Shown here: in pieces, positions 1 through 6,366 of the stretch | How positions within the stretch are numbered: position 1 is the first letter of the stretch | Layout: each line of letters starts with the position of its first letter | Position numbers and translations under genes: made by a program | DNA from: Rhodospirillales bacterium | GTDB taxonomy: Bacteria > Pseudomonadota > Alphaproteobacteria > Rhodospirillales_A > Casp-alpha2 | Direction of reading: 5' to 3' | Length of the DNA: 9,231 nucleotides | Assembly: GCA_016763915.1 (NCBI GenBank) | Contig: JAESSX010000120.1 | Span: 1 to 9,231 of the forward strand | Notes under the pieces: generated by a model | Databases searched by the model: none | The model's input: only the letters and a program-made list of their open reading frames with translations | Told to the model about the DNA's origin: nothing

Positions 1-1517
1 GCCTGCTCGGACCCGATATTGCCGACGATGACCTCGCCGGTGGCGACGCCGATCCGGGCATGAATGGGTGGAAGCCCGCGGGTCTGCCAGTCGTGGCGCA
101 TATCGGCCAGGACGACCTGCATGCCGATGGCGGCGTTGCAGGCCAGTTTGGCATGGTTTCCCTTGGTCAACGGCGGCCCCCAGAAAGCCATGATGCCGTC
201 CCCCAGGTACTTGTCCAAAATGCCGTCGCACGCCGTCAGTTCGTTGGCCATGGCGCCCAGGTATTCGTTCAGAAAGCCGACCAGCTGTTCGGCATCCATG
301 CCTTCGCTGATGGTGGTGAAGCCCTGGATGTCGCTGAACAACAGGGTCTGGACCCGCCGCGTGCCCCCCTGTTGCAGATTGTCGGGGTTTTGCATGATGT
401 CGCTGACGATGGACGGGTGGACATACTTGCCGAACAGGCTGCGGATCTGTTCCTTTTCCTTCAGGCCCCCGGTCATGTGGTTAAAGGCGCGGGCCAGCTG
501 GCCGACTTCGTCGCGGGAGCTGTTTTCCACCGCGTAATCGTAATTGCCGTTCATGATTTCCCTGGTGCCCCGCACCAGCATCCGGATCGGAAACACGATG
601 CGGTTGGTCAGAAACAGGATGACCACCAGGCCTACTCCCAGCGCCGCCACGCCGAGGGCAAAGATTTTCCATTGCAGGGACACGAACGGGGCCATGGCCT
701 TGTCCAGGCTGGCCACGAACAGGTAGCCGGCGGGGCGGCCGGCCTTGTCGAACGCGCCCTCGAGCCCGATGTAGCGTTCCTGCTCGAAGACAAAGGACTC
801 CTCCCCGCCTCTCGCCCGGGCGGCCTTGAGAAGGGCCCGGCTGCGGTCCGGCGGGGCGTTGGCCGCCACCGGTTGGCCTTCGATGTGAAAGACGACCTGG
901 ACGTTCGAGTCTTCGTCCTTCAGCAGATCGTTGACCCATTCGTCGTCGATGACGATGCCGACGGAAACGACGCCGAGCGCGTAATCGTCGGACAGGGACT
1001 CCTTCAACGGCACGTTGACCGTGTTCATCAGATCGCCGCCGAAGGTCAGCACCCGGGACATGTTCCTGCCGGTATCCAGAATTTCCACCAGCAGTTCACC
1101 GACATGCGGTTCCTCGACCTGTTCCAAGATCCTGGTGAAGTGTTCGTCGCGGTTCCGTTTCGCGCCCCCGAGCGGGGGCGAGGCGCCGCGCACGGCCATC
1201 TCCTCATCGACCACGAACACCAGGTCGGCTTGGGTATCGAGGCTGATTTCCTCGGCGAAGGAAAAATAGTTGTCCTTCACCTGTTGCAGGAAAGAGCGGT
1301 ACTTCTGATCCGACGTGATGGTGCGGACCAGCTTCAGCAAACTGGCCCGTTCGGTTTCGAACTTCTTTTCAAAACGGATTTTCGTCGACCGCAGCTGGCC
1401 GGTGATCTGGGCGGTCTGGAATTCCGTCGTCTGGGAATTGGTGTAATAGATCGTCCCCCCCATCAACAGGGCGAGGATGCCGAAAAACGCCGTAAAGATT
1501 TTTCCGCGAAGACCCAT
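1..1517 (-). CDS. Membrane-bound class III adenylate/guanylate cyclase with periplasmic sensor region and HAMP (C-terminus cut by window edge)
   Basis: This gene makes cAMP (or cGMP) from the nucleoside triphosphate in the cytoplasm in response to a periplasmic or membrane signal. 505 residues are visible. TM1 is at about 6-25, a periplasmic region of about 255 residues (Cache/CHASE-like, containing ADLVFVVDEE and VVSVGIVIDDEWV) follows, TM2 is at 283-305, and HAMP is at about 303-355 (TNRIVFPIRML to DEVGQLARAFNHM). A linker helix (GKYVHPSIV) leads into the cyclase domain. Metal-binding Asp396 (FSDIQGF) and Asp440 (DKYLGDGIMAFWG) are present. Lys436 matches the adenine-specifying Lys of class III adenylate cyclases, which favours cAMP. 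ARIGVATGEVIVG follows, and the rest lies outside the window. The start at 1517 is forced because an in-frame TGA lies four codons upstream; its Shine-Dalgarno is weak. It is the last visible gene of a three-gene operon, 25 bp after its neighbour. The family is certain; the ligand and exact sensor fold are not. Confidence 0.93.
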   Translation of the reverse strand, partial: MGLRGKIFTAFFGILALLMGGTIYYTNSQTTEFQTAQITGQLRSTKIRFEKKFETERASLLKLVRTITSDQKYRSFLQQVKDNYFSFAEEISLDTQADLVFVVDEEMAVRGASPPLGGAKRNRDEHFTRILEQVEEPHVGELLVEILDTGRNMSRVLTFGGDLMNTVNVPLKESLSDDYALGVVSVGIVIDDEWVNDLLKDEDSNVQVVFHIEGQPVAANAPPDRSRALLKAARARGGEESFVFEQERYIGLEGAFDKAGRPAGYLFVASLDKAMAPFVSLQWKIFALGVAALGVGLVVILFLTNRIVFPIRMLVRGTREIMNGNYDYAVENSSRDEVGQLARAFNHMTGGLKEKEQIRSLFGKYVHPSIVSDIMQNPDNLQQGGTRRVQTLLFSDIQGFTTISEGMDAEQLVGFLNEYLGAMANELTACDGILDKYLGDGIMAFWGPPLTKGNHAKLACNAAIGMQVVLADMRHDWQTRGLPPIHARIGVATGEVIVGNIGSEQ

Positions 1518-1542
1518 GACGCTCGATCATATGGTGGGGAAT

Positions 1543-2319
1543 TCAGCGGACGATGGTATCGACCGACAGGACTCCGTTTACGCGGGTATGCTCTCCCGCC
1601 ACGATGGTAACTTTCTGGTTCAGGGCGCCCAGCCGCCAGAACCAGAACAAAAGGTCGTATTCCCCCGGGGGCATATCACGAAAATCATAGGTGGACCCGC
1701 TCCGTATACGCCGGCTTTGCAGGCCCTCGCGCGACAGCACCGCCGCCTTCAGGCGCTCGTCTTCGTCGGTGCTCAGTTCCAGGTCGCCGGCAAGCTCCAC
1801 CGTCATGTCGGCGGTGGCGCCGGGGGCCAGCGTGGGCAGTTCCTGAATGGCGTCGCCGTTGATGTCGACAAGGAAGAACGTCAACGGTTTGGGGGTGTCG
1901 TTTTCGATGCGGATGACGTCGCCTTTGGCGACGGCAAGCGCCTGGGGCGCCAGGCCCTCGTCGGTTTCGGCTTCCACCTCGTGCACCTTGCCCGGCTTGG
2001 CCGCCGGGTTCAGCAAGATGGCGTAAACGTCGACAAGCTCGTAATTGACCATGGTGTCGTTGTAGACGATCTTGCCGTCGGCGGACGCGCCGTACAATTC
2101 CGGATCTTCGACGATGATGTTTTTCGACGCCCGGTCCACGGCTTTCCTGACGTAATCCTTGTGCGGGCGCGCGGTGACATTGCCGTAGACGGAGCCCTTG
2201 CCTTCGGCCGGCGGCTCAAAGGGGTCGAACACATGGCCGTCGGCCAGGGTGGTAAGCGGCGAGACCCCCAACCCGGCCATCACGGCCACAGCCAGAATGC
2301 GCAGGAAACGTTTTGTCAT
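1543..2319 (-). CDS. Exported beta-sandwich protein (carboxypeptidase regulatory-like C-terminus), function unknown
   Basis: This is a 258-residue protein with a clear signal peptide (MTKRFLRILAVAVMAG, hydrophobic to about 25, probable cleavage near TLADG), so it should be periplasmic. There is no second membrane segment. The middle (about 125-195) reads as a beta-sandwich (KGDVIRIENDTPKPLTFFLV, then LAPGATADMTVEL). It resembles a cupredoxin-like fold without the Cys/His/Met ligands of a copper site. The C-terminus (about 208-258; YDFRDMPPGEYDLLFWFW, then VTIVAGEHTRV) looks like a carboxypeptidase regulatory-like or transthyretin-type domain. It lies 18 bp after the cupredoxin gene and 25 bp before the cyclase, so co-transcription is very likely. 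The Shine-Dalgarno is weak, suggesting translational coupling. A role as periplasmic partner or ligand-binding accessory of the cyclase sensor is inferred only from position. I cannot name a precise function. Confidence 0.82.
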   Translation of the reverse strand: MTKRFLRILAVAVMAGLGVSPLTTLADGHVFDPFEPPAEGKGSVYGNVTARPHKDYVRKAVDRASKNIIVEDPELYGASADGKIVYNDTMVNYELVDVYAILLNPAAKPGKVHEVEAETDEGLAPQALAVAKGDVIRIENDTPKPLTFFLVDINGDAIQELPTLAPGATADMTVELAGDLELSTDEDERLKAAVLSREGLQSRRIRSGSTYDFRDMPPGEYDLLFWFWRLGALNQKVTIVAGEHTRVNGVLSVDTIVR

Positions 2320-2337
2320 ATGTTCAGATACTATCCA

Positions 2338-2988
2338 CTAGCGCCGTTTTTTACGTTTGCGGCTGACCCTCAGGCTGATGCTGTCGACCGAACCGCCGAA
2401 AACGGCGACATCCACCGGGGATGCTGAATACCGCCGGTGGGAAATGGCGGCGTTAAGTTTCCATTCTCCTTCCGGCACGTTTTCCAGGGTAAACGCCCCC
2501 GGTTTGTCCATCAGCGCATAAAACGGCGACGGCACGACGATGACGGTGCCTTCCATGTTTTTGTGTATGGAACAGTAATATTTGACGGTGCCGGGCTTGG
2601 GAAAATCGACGACCAGTTGGGACCCCTTGCTGGCCAGCCCGATATCGAACTTACGCGTACGGCTGAGGGAATAGACGTTGTGGTCGATTTCGCGGTCTTC
2701 GTCGTTGACGAAGATGATCGAACTGCCGGCGACGACGACGGTGACGGCGGGGTTAAAAATCCGTCCCTTCTGCGTCACTCTGTATTTTTTGACTGCATTG
2801 ATGGCACTTTTATCGACCGGCTCCAGAAAAACGATCAGGTTTTTCAGGTTTTTGCCGCCGTCGACCGTGAGTTCGCCGGAAACGGACGCAGCCGTTGCCG
2901 GCGCCGAAACCGCGGCAACTGCCATCAACATAACCACACCCACGGCGGCTCGGCCGATCAGGGGCAGGCGCTTGGTGTTCGGTATCAT
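2338..2988 (-). CDS. Exported cupredoxin-like protein with amicyanin-type copper-binding loop
   Basis: This is a 216-residue exported protein of the plastocyanin/amicyanin-like group often labelled methylamine-utilisation protein. I chose the ATG at 2988 because GGAGG sits 4 nt upstream and a signal peptide follows directly (IGRAAVGVVMLMAVAAVSAP, cleavage near ATAA). An in-frame ATG at 3024 would add 12 residues but puts this Shine-Dalgarno inside the gene. Type-1 copper ligands are visible: a His in REIDHNVYSLS, then YYCSIHKNMEGTVIVV with Cys, His at +3 and Met at +6. That is the short C-x2-H-x2-M spacing of amicyanin, unlike the longer plastocyanin loop. The N-terminal VSGELTVDGGKNLKNLIVFL and C-terminal FTLENVPEGEWKLNAAI look like carboxypeptidase regulatory-like strands. 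The C-terminus ends in a basic tail (SRKRKKRR). No methylamine dehydrogenase genes are nearby, so a role in methylamine oxidation is unsupported. First gene of the minus-strand operon. Confidence 0.88.
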   Translation of the reverse strand: MIPNTKRLPLIGRAAVGVVMLMAVAAVSAPATAASVSGELTVDGGKNLKNLIVFLEPVDKSAINAVKKYRVTQKGRIFNPAVTVVVAGSSIIFVNDEDREIDHNVYSLSRTRKFDIGLASKGSQLVVDFPKPGTVKYYCSIHKNMEGTVIVVPSPFYALMDKPGAFTLENVPEGEWKLNAAISHRRYSASPVDVAVFGGSVDSISLRVSRKRKKRR

Positions 2989-2992
2989 CCCC

Positions 2993-2997
2993 CCTCC
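2993..2997 (-). promoter_or_regulatory. Ribosome binding site deciding the cupredoxin start
   Basis: Read on the minus strand the sequence is GGAGGGGGG directly before ATG. GGAGG at 2997-2993 lies 4 nt upstream of the ATG at 2988-2986. It is the best Shine-Dalgarno in the area and rules against the longer reading from 3024. Confidence 0.7.
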
Positions 2998-3187
2998 AAA
3001 AATGAATGTTCTTTCGGCAAACATTCATCCAGTATCCGAAATCGTTAAAGCAGGGTCAGGTTCCGTTCATAAAGATACGGATAATTAATCCAAAAAGCAT
3101 CCGGTTACTACACTTTTTCCGATAAAGACCATAACTTTCAAATATATATCCCCATATGCATCCCTGATTTTCAAAAACACCCCAATG

Positions 3188-3236
3188 ACCACCAGTCTTC
3201 CTTTGCCGGCCGGCCGGGGTGGTTTGTCCTTTTTTC
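3188..3236 (+). other. Possible attenuator-like stem-loop in the EF-G-like leader
   Basis: ACCACC (3188-3193) can pair with GGTGGT (3218-3223). The loop contains most of a 12-bp CCGGCCGGCCGG palindrome (3206-3217). A T-rich tract with six consecutive Ts (3229-3234) follows. No plus-strand gene ends upstream, so a plain gene terminator makes little sense. If transcription of the EF-G-like gene starts before 3188, this could be a leader attenuator. The 6-bp outer stem and large loop make it weak. Confidence 0.22.
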
Positions 3237-3251
3237 TTTGCATCCACAGCC

Positions 3252-3266
3252 AAGGGCTTTACCCTT
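3252..3266 (+). repeat. Small inverted repeat in the EF-G-like leader
   Basis: AAGGG and CCCTT are perfect complements separated by the 5-nt loop CTTTA, and two further Ts follow. It may be a short hairpin in the leader RNA. Only 5 bp long, so chance is possible. Confidence 0.3.
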
Positions 3267-3284
3267 TTGAGATAACGATCCCAA

Positions 3285-3298
3285 GCGGGGGCCCCCGC
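3285..3298. repeat. Perfect 14-bp GC palindrome upstream of the EF-G-like gene
   Basis: GCGGGGGCCCCCGC is self-complementary over all 14 bases, 27 bp before the Shine-Dalgarno of the EF-G-like gene. It could be a dimeric-regulator operator, or in RNA a hairpin with a 5-bp stem and GGCC loop. The symmetry is certain; the function is not known. Confidence 0.5.
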
Positions 3299-3325
3299 GC
3301 GCCAGAATGACGAAATGTTCTCTCT

Positions 3326-3331
3326 GGGAGG
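3326..3331 (+). promoter_or_regulatory. Ribosome binding site deciding the EF-G-like start
   Basis: GGGAGG lies 5 nt upstream of the ATG at 3337. The earlier in-frame ATG at 3307 has no comparable site, and its ten extra residues (MTKCSLWEDS) are not EF-G-like. Confidence 0.75.
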
Positions 3332-3336
3332 ATTCC

Positions 3337-5379
3337 ATGGCTACCAAGACCCCATCCGGGCCACGTGTCGCCGCCATCGTCGGACCCTATCTTAGCGGCA
3401 AAACAGCCCTTTTCGAAAGCATTCTGGCGCTAATCGGCGCGGTCGGCCGCAAGGGTTCGTCCAAGGAAGGCTATGCCGTCGGCGACGCCACCCCTGAATC
3501 CAGGAAGCGCCAGATGAGCACCGAGGTCAACATCGCCACCGCCGAATATCTCGACGAGCCGTGGACCTTCCTGGATTGTCCCGGTTCGGTCGAAATGATC
3601 CAGGACACCCTCAATGCGCTGATGGTCGCCGACACCGCCATCGTGGTGTGCGAGCCCGACGCATCGCGCGCCTTGACCGTCGCCCCGATCCTGAAATTCC
3701 TCGATGAGAACGACATCCCCCACCTTTTGTTCATCAACAAGATGGACACCGTCATCTCAAGCGTGAAGGACACCCTCGAATCCCTTCAGCAGCATTCCAA
3801 ACGGCCGTTGATCATGCGCGAAATCCCGATCCGCGAGAATGAGCACATTGTCGGCCATGTCGATCTGGTCAGCGAACGGGCCTTTCAATGGACCCCCGGG
3901 CGGCCGTCGGAACTGATCCAAATCCCCGACTCCCTACAAAACCGGGAGAAAGAAGCCCGCACCGAGTTGCTGGAAAGCCTCGCCGATTTCGACGACACCT
4001 TGTTAGAGGAACTGCTGGAAGACATCATTCCCTCGTCTGAGGAAATCTACGCCAACCTCTCCAACGACCTGCAAAACAGCTATATCGTCCCGGTGTTTTT
4101 CGGTTCCGCCGAACAGGACAACGGCATCCGCCGGGTGCTGAAAGCGCTGCGCCACGAGACCCCGGAGGCAAGCGTCACCGCGGAACGGCTGGGTATCGAG
4201 CCGGCGCAAGGCGGCACGCTGGCTCAAGTGTTCAAGACCGTCCATGCCGGCCACGCCGGCAAGATGAGCATGGCGCGCGTGTGGCGGGGCGAGGTCAACG
4301 ACGGCATGACCCTCAACGCGGAAAGGGTCGGCGGCCTGCACCGGGTGATCGGCGCCAGGCACGACAAACTGGCCAAGGTCGTGACCGGGGAGATCGCCGC
4401 CTTTGGGCGCATGGACAGCGTCGCCACCGGCGATATGCTGACCGAGACCGGTAACGGCAAGGACGCCGGCGACGATTGGCCCCAAGCCCGCAGCCCCCTG
4501 TTCGCGCTGGCCATTCATGCCGAACACCGCGACGACGAGGTCAAGTTGCCGGGCGCACTGGCCAAGCTTGCCGACGAAGACCCGTCCCTGTCCTATGGGC
4601 CCGATTCCGACACCCATGAATTTCTTCTGTGGGGCCAGGGCGAGATGCATTTGCTGGTCACCATCGACCGGCTGAAGGAAAAATACGGCCTGTCCGTGAC
4701 CGTCCAGCGGCCGCAAGTGCCGTACAAGGAAACCATCCGCCTTCCGGTATCCCAACACGCGCGGCACAAGAAACAATCGGGCGGGCACGGGGAATTCGGC
4801 GACGTCCACCTGGACATCAAGCCCCTGCCCCGGGGATCCGGGTTTCAGTTCGACAACGTCATCACCGGCGGCGCCGTGCCCCGGCAGTACTTCCCGGCGG
4901 TGGAAACCGGGATTAAGGAATTCATGAACCGCGGACCGCTCGGATTCCCGGTGGTCGATATCTCCGTGACCCTGACCGACGGCCAGCACCACTCCGTCGA
5001 CAGTTCGGAATTGGCGTTCAAAAAAGCCGCCGGCCTGGCCATGCGCGAAGCCATGCCCAGTTGCAAGCCGGTGTTGCTGGAGCCCATCTTCCAGGTCCAT
5101 CTCGTGATGCCCAACGAATTCACTTCCAAGGTTCAGCGGCTGGTCAGCGGCCGGCGCGGACAAATTCTCGGCTTCGACGCCAAGCCGGGCTGGGAGGGAT
5201 GGGACGAGGTCACGGTACAGCTTCCGCAGTCGGAAATGCACGACCTGATTATCGAACTCCGGTCCATGACGCGGGGCGTCGGCACCTTCGACTGGCAGTT
5301 CGACCATCTGCAGGAATTGTCGGGCAAGGATGCCGACACCGTGGTCAACCAGCGCACCAAGTTCCTCGCCGGCCACTAA
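3337..5379 (+). CDS. Elongation factor G-like GTPase (EF-G paralogue)
   Basis: This 680-residue protein has the five-domain layout of EF-G and a similar length (E. coli FusA is about 704). The G domain has a P-loop GPYLSGKT (16-23), DCPGS in place of DTPGH at G3 (80-84), FINKMD at G4 (NKMD 134-137) and a FFGSAEQDNGI region at G5. Domain II starts near GGTLAQVFKTVHAG, domain III carries DTHEFLLWGQGEMHL, domain IV spans the VPYKETIRLP region with GGHGEFGDVHLDIKP, and domain V has VHLVMPNEFTSKVQRLV and RRGQILG. Two oddities: the catalytic His of the G3 box is Ser84, and switch I reads RQMSTEV rather than RGITI. Both are typical of divergent EF-G paralogues and argue against it being the housekeeping factor. 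Start chosen by the GGGAGG site and the conserved N-terminus. It stands alone, with no str-operon ribosomal genes beside it. The role may be ribosome- or stress-related; unproven. Confidence 0.9.
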   Translation: MATKTPSGPRVAAIVGPYLSGKTALFESILALIGAVGRKGSSKEGYAVGDATPESRKRQMSTEVNIATAEYLDEPWTFLDCPGSVEMIQDTLNALMVADTAIVVCEPDASRALTVAPILKFLDENDIPHLLFINKMDTVISSVKDTLESLQQHSKRPLIMREIPIRENEHIVGHVDLVSERAFQWTPGRPSELIQIPDSLQNREKEARTELLESLADFDDTLLEELLEDIIPSSEEIYANLSNDLQNSYIVPVFFGSAEQDNGIRRVLKALRHETPEASVTAERLGIEPAQGGTLAQVFKTVHAGHAGKMSMARVWRGEVNDGMTLNAERVGGLHRVIGARHDKLAKVVTGEIAAFGRMDSVATGDMLTETGNGKDAGDDWPQARSPLFALAIHAEHRDDEVKLPGALAKLADEDPSLSYGPDSDTHEFLLWGQGEMHLLVTIDRLKEKYGLSVTVQRPQVPYKETIRLPVSQHARHKKQSGGHGEFGDVHLDIKPLPRGSGFQFDNVITGGAVPRQYFPAVETGIKEFMNRGPLGFPVVDISVTLTDGQHHSVDSSELAFKKAAGLAMREAMPSCKPVLLEPIFQVHLVMPNEFTSKVQRLVSGRRGQILGFDAKPGWEGWDEVTVQLPQSEMHDLIIELRSMTRGVGTFDWQFDHLQELSGKDADTVVNQRTKFLAGH

Positions 5380-5770
5380 CACCAAAACCCGGAAATAAGA
5401 CCCTGAGCGAAGTTAAGGGGCGCATTGAAACAGGCGGGCTTCACGTCTGGGCGACATCTATTCTCGTGCCTCCAGGCTTCGCGGCGGCTCTCGGCAACAG
5501 CGTGACGCTCTTGAAATCCGGCGTTTACAGGAAAACACCTCTCCTTGAAAGCTGAATAATCGCTCCGATTATCGGCCGGTTACAAAACTTCACACAATTC
5601 CTCTTCCTCTTCATCAGACGATTACGAGCCGGGCCTAAACAGGTACTGGAAATTATGACTTAACGGGAATTCAAACACACCAGATGTTTTGCAATTCCCT
5701 TGCAACCCGACCCGGTTACAGGCGGCGAAAATAAACGGCGACGGTCAAGATCAACAAAGGATACTGGATA
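5380..5770. other. Intergenic gap with no convincing gene
   Basis: These 390 bp separate the EF-G-like gene from the sensory operon. The plus frame running from about 5403 to a TGA at 5553-5555 is open and reads somewhat protein-like (e.g. LHVWATSILVPPGFAAALGN). It has no ATG of its own after the EF-G stop, no ribosome binding site and no family I recognise, so it is either chance or a worn-out remnant. I see no clear intrinsic terminator after the EF-G-like gene. The right part (5545-5770) probably holds the promoter and leader of the sensory operon. Confidence 0.5.
5545..5572 (+). promoter_or_regulatory. Candidate sigma70-type promoter with overlapping inverted repeat
   Basis: TTGAAA (5545-5550, five of six to consensus) is followed after 16 bp by GATTAT (5567-5572, four of six). 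A perfect inverted repeat, ATAATCG-CTC-CGATTAT (5556-5572), covers the spacer and -10, as an operator would. TCCGATTA here also matches six of eight bases of the flagellar sigma28 -10 element, but no good sigma28 -35 is present. It would give a leader of roughly 190 nt. Weak and untested. Confidence 0.28.
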
Positions 5771-6295
5771 ATGGCGCAAGAAATAAAATTGACCGGCACA
5801 GAGTGTTTTTTCGATGACGACGAGATCATCGTCAGCAAGACCGACCTGAAAGGTCGCATCACCTATGCCAACAACGTCTTCCTGAGGATTGCCGGTTACA
5901 CGGAACAAGAGGTCCTGGGTCAACCCCACAGCATGGTCCGTCATCCGGACATGCCCCGGTGCGTTTTCAAATTGCTTTGGGACACCCTTGCCACCGGCAA
6001 GGAAATCTTTGCTTACGTGGTCAACACGGCGAAGAACGGTGATCACTACTGGGTGCTTGCCCACGTAACACCCAGCCGCGACGCGTCGGGCAACATCATC
6101 GGTTATCACTCGAACCGGCGCGTTCCCGACCGGACCATCCTCAATGACAAGATCATCCCCCTCTACAAGTCGTTGCTTGAGGAAGAAAACAAGCATCACG
6201 ACCGCAAGAAGGGCATGGAGTCTTCCTTCGATACGGTGCTCGGCATGCTTTCCGAAGCGGGCGTCGGTTACGACGAATTCGTGGCAACCCTTTAG
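5771..6295 (+). CDS. Stand-alone Aer/CetB-like PAS protein, probable flavin redox sensor
   Basis: This is a 174-residue soluble protein made of one PAS domain (about 15-115) and a charged helical tail (about 122-155). From memory it aligns without gaps to the N-terminal PAS of E. coli Aer from about residue 23 to 97. It has TDLKGRITYANN, GYTEQEVLGQPHSMVRHPDM and KNGDHYWV. Residues matching Aer positions linked to FAD binding are kept (N34, R57, H58, D60, F66, N85), but the Trp at Aer 79 is Ile79 here. Aer carries this PAS in the same chain as its receptor; here it is separate, as in Campylobacter CetB, which works with the receptor CetA. The next gene encodes a soluble MCP, the likely partner. 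An AAGGA-type site 9 nt before ATG supports the start. First gene of the operon. FAD binding and energy taxis are inferences from the family. Confidence 0.9.
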   Translation: MAQEIKLTGTECFFDDDEIIVSKTDLKGRITYANNVFLRIAGYTEQEVLGQPHSMVRHPDMPRCVFKLLWDTLATGKEIFAYVVNTAKNGDHYWVLAHVTPSRDASGNIIGYHSNRRVPDRTILNDKIIPLYKSLLEEENKHHDRKKGMESSFDTVLGMLSEAGVGYDEFVATL

Positions 6296-6311
6296 GCCCC
6301 AAAATCATTCA

Positions 6312-6343
6312 GGCGCCGCCCCCCCGGGTGGGTGAACGGCGCC
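6312..6343 (+). repeat. GC-rich intercistronic stem-loop between the PAS and MCP genes
   Basis: GGCGCCG (6312-6318) pairs perfectly with CGGCGCC (6337-6343). Inner C and G runs can extend the stem. No T-tract follows (CCTCATATTAAAGG comes next), so it is not a classical terminator. It may protect the upstream mRNA end or partly reduce read-through, setting the ratio of PAS protein to receptor. Confidence 0.55.
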
Positions 6344-6366
6344 CCTCATATTAAAGGAAAAAGACC

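Larger units (their letters stand above)
3025..3336. promoter_or_regulatory. Divergent intergenic region between the cupredoxin operon and the EF-G-like gene
   Basis: About 310 bp without a gene must hold promoters for both flanking units. The part from about 3065 to 3180 is AT-rich and unlike the flanking genes, as expected of promoter DNA. On the minus strand, TTGAAA (3174-3169) with GATATA 18 bp downstream is a possible sigma70-type promoter for the operon, but the -10 match is weak. A near-palindrome GGATAATTAATCC lies at 3079-3091 and could be an operator. The half nearer the EF-G-like gene is GC-rich and contains several inverted repeats listed separately. No promoter for the plus strand is convincing. 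The short reading frames here have no recognisable protein content. Confidence 0.5.

Noticed and set aside
60..1610. A 516-codon plus-strand open frame opposite the cyclase gene
   Set aside because: It lies antisense to a clear cyclase with all motifs in order; the translation is low-complexity H/Q/D/G-rich with no domain. A shadow of GC-rich codon use.
1477..2427. A 316-codon plus-strand open frame opposite the exported protein
   Set aside because: It spans three minus-strand genes' territory and intergenic gaps, and its composition is typical of antisense frames; no motif seen.
2338..2988. Naming the cupredoxin gene as a methylamine-utilisation (mau) gene
   Set aside because: No mauA/B-type dehydrogenase or maturation genes are nearby; the label would rest only on a loose family resemblance.
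2437..3048. A 203-codon plus-strand open frame opposite the cupredoxin gene
   Set aside because: Asp/Val/Gly-rich antisense shadow of a gene with intact signal peptide and copper ligands.
3056..3377. Short minus-strand frames in the divergent intergenic region
   Set aside because: No ribosome site and no family resemblance, and one overlaps the start of the EF-G-like gene; the AT-rich part reads as promoter DNA.
4003..5385. A 460-codon minus-strand open frame opposite the EF-G-like gene
   Set aside because: Antisense shadow; the plus-strand reading is unmistakably EF-G, and the minus reading has no recognisable fold or ribosome site.
5660..6199. A 179-codon minus-strand frame opposite the PAS gene
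   Set aside because: Shadow of the Aer-like PAS gene; no motif.
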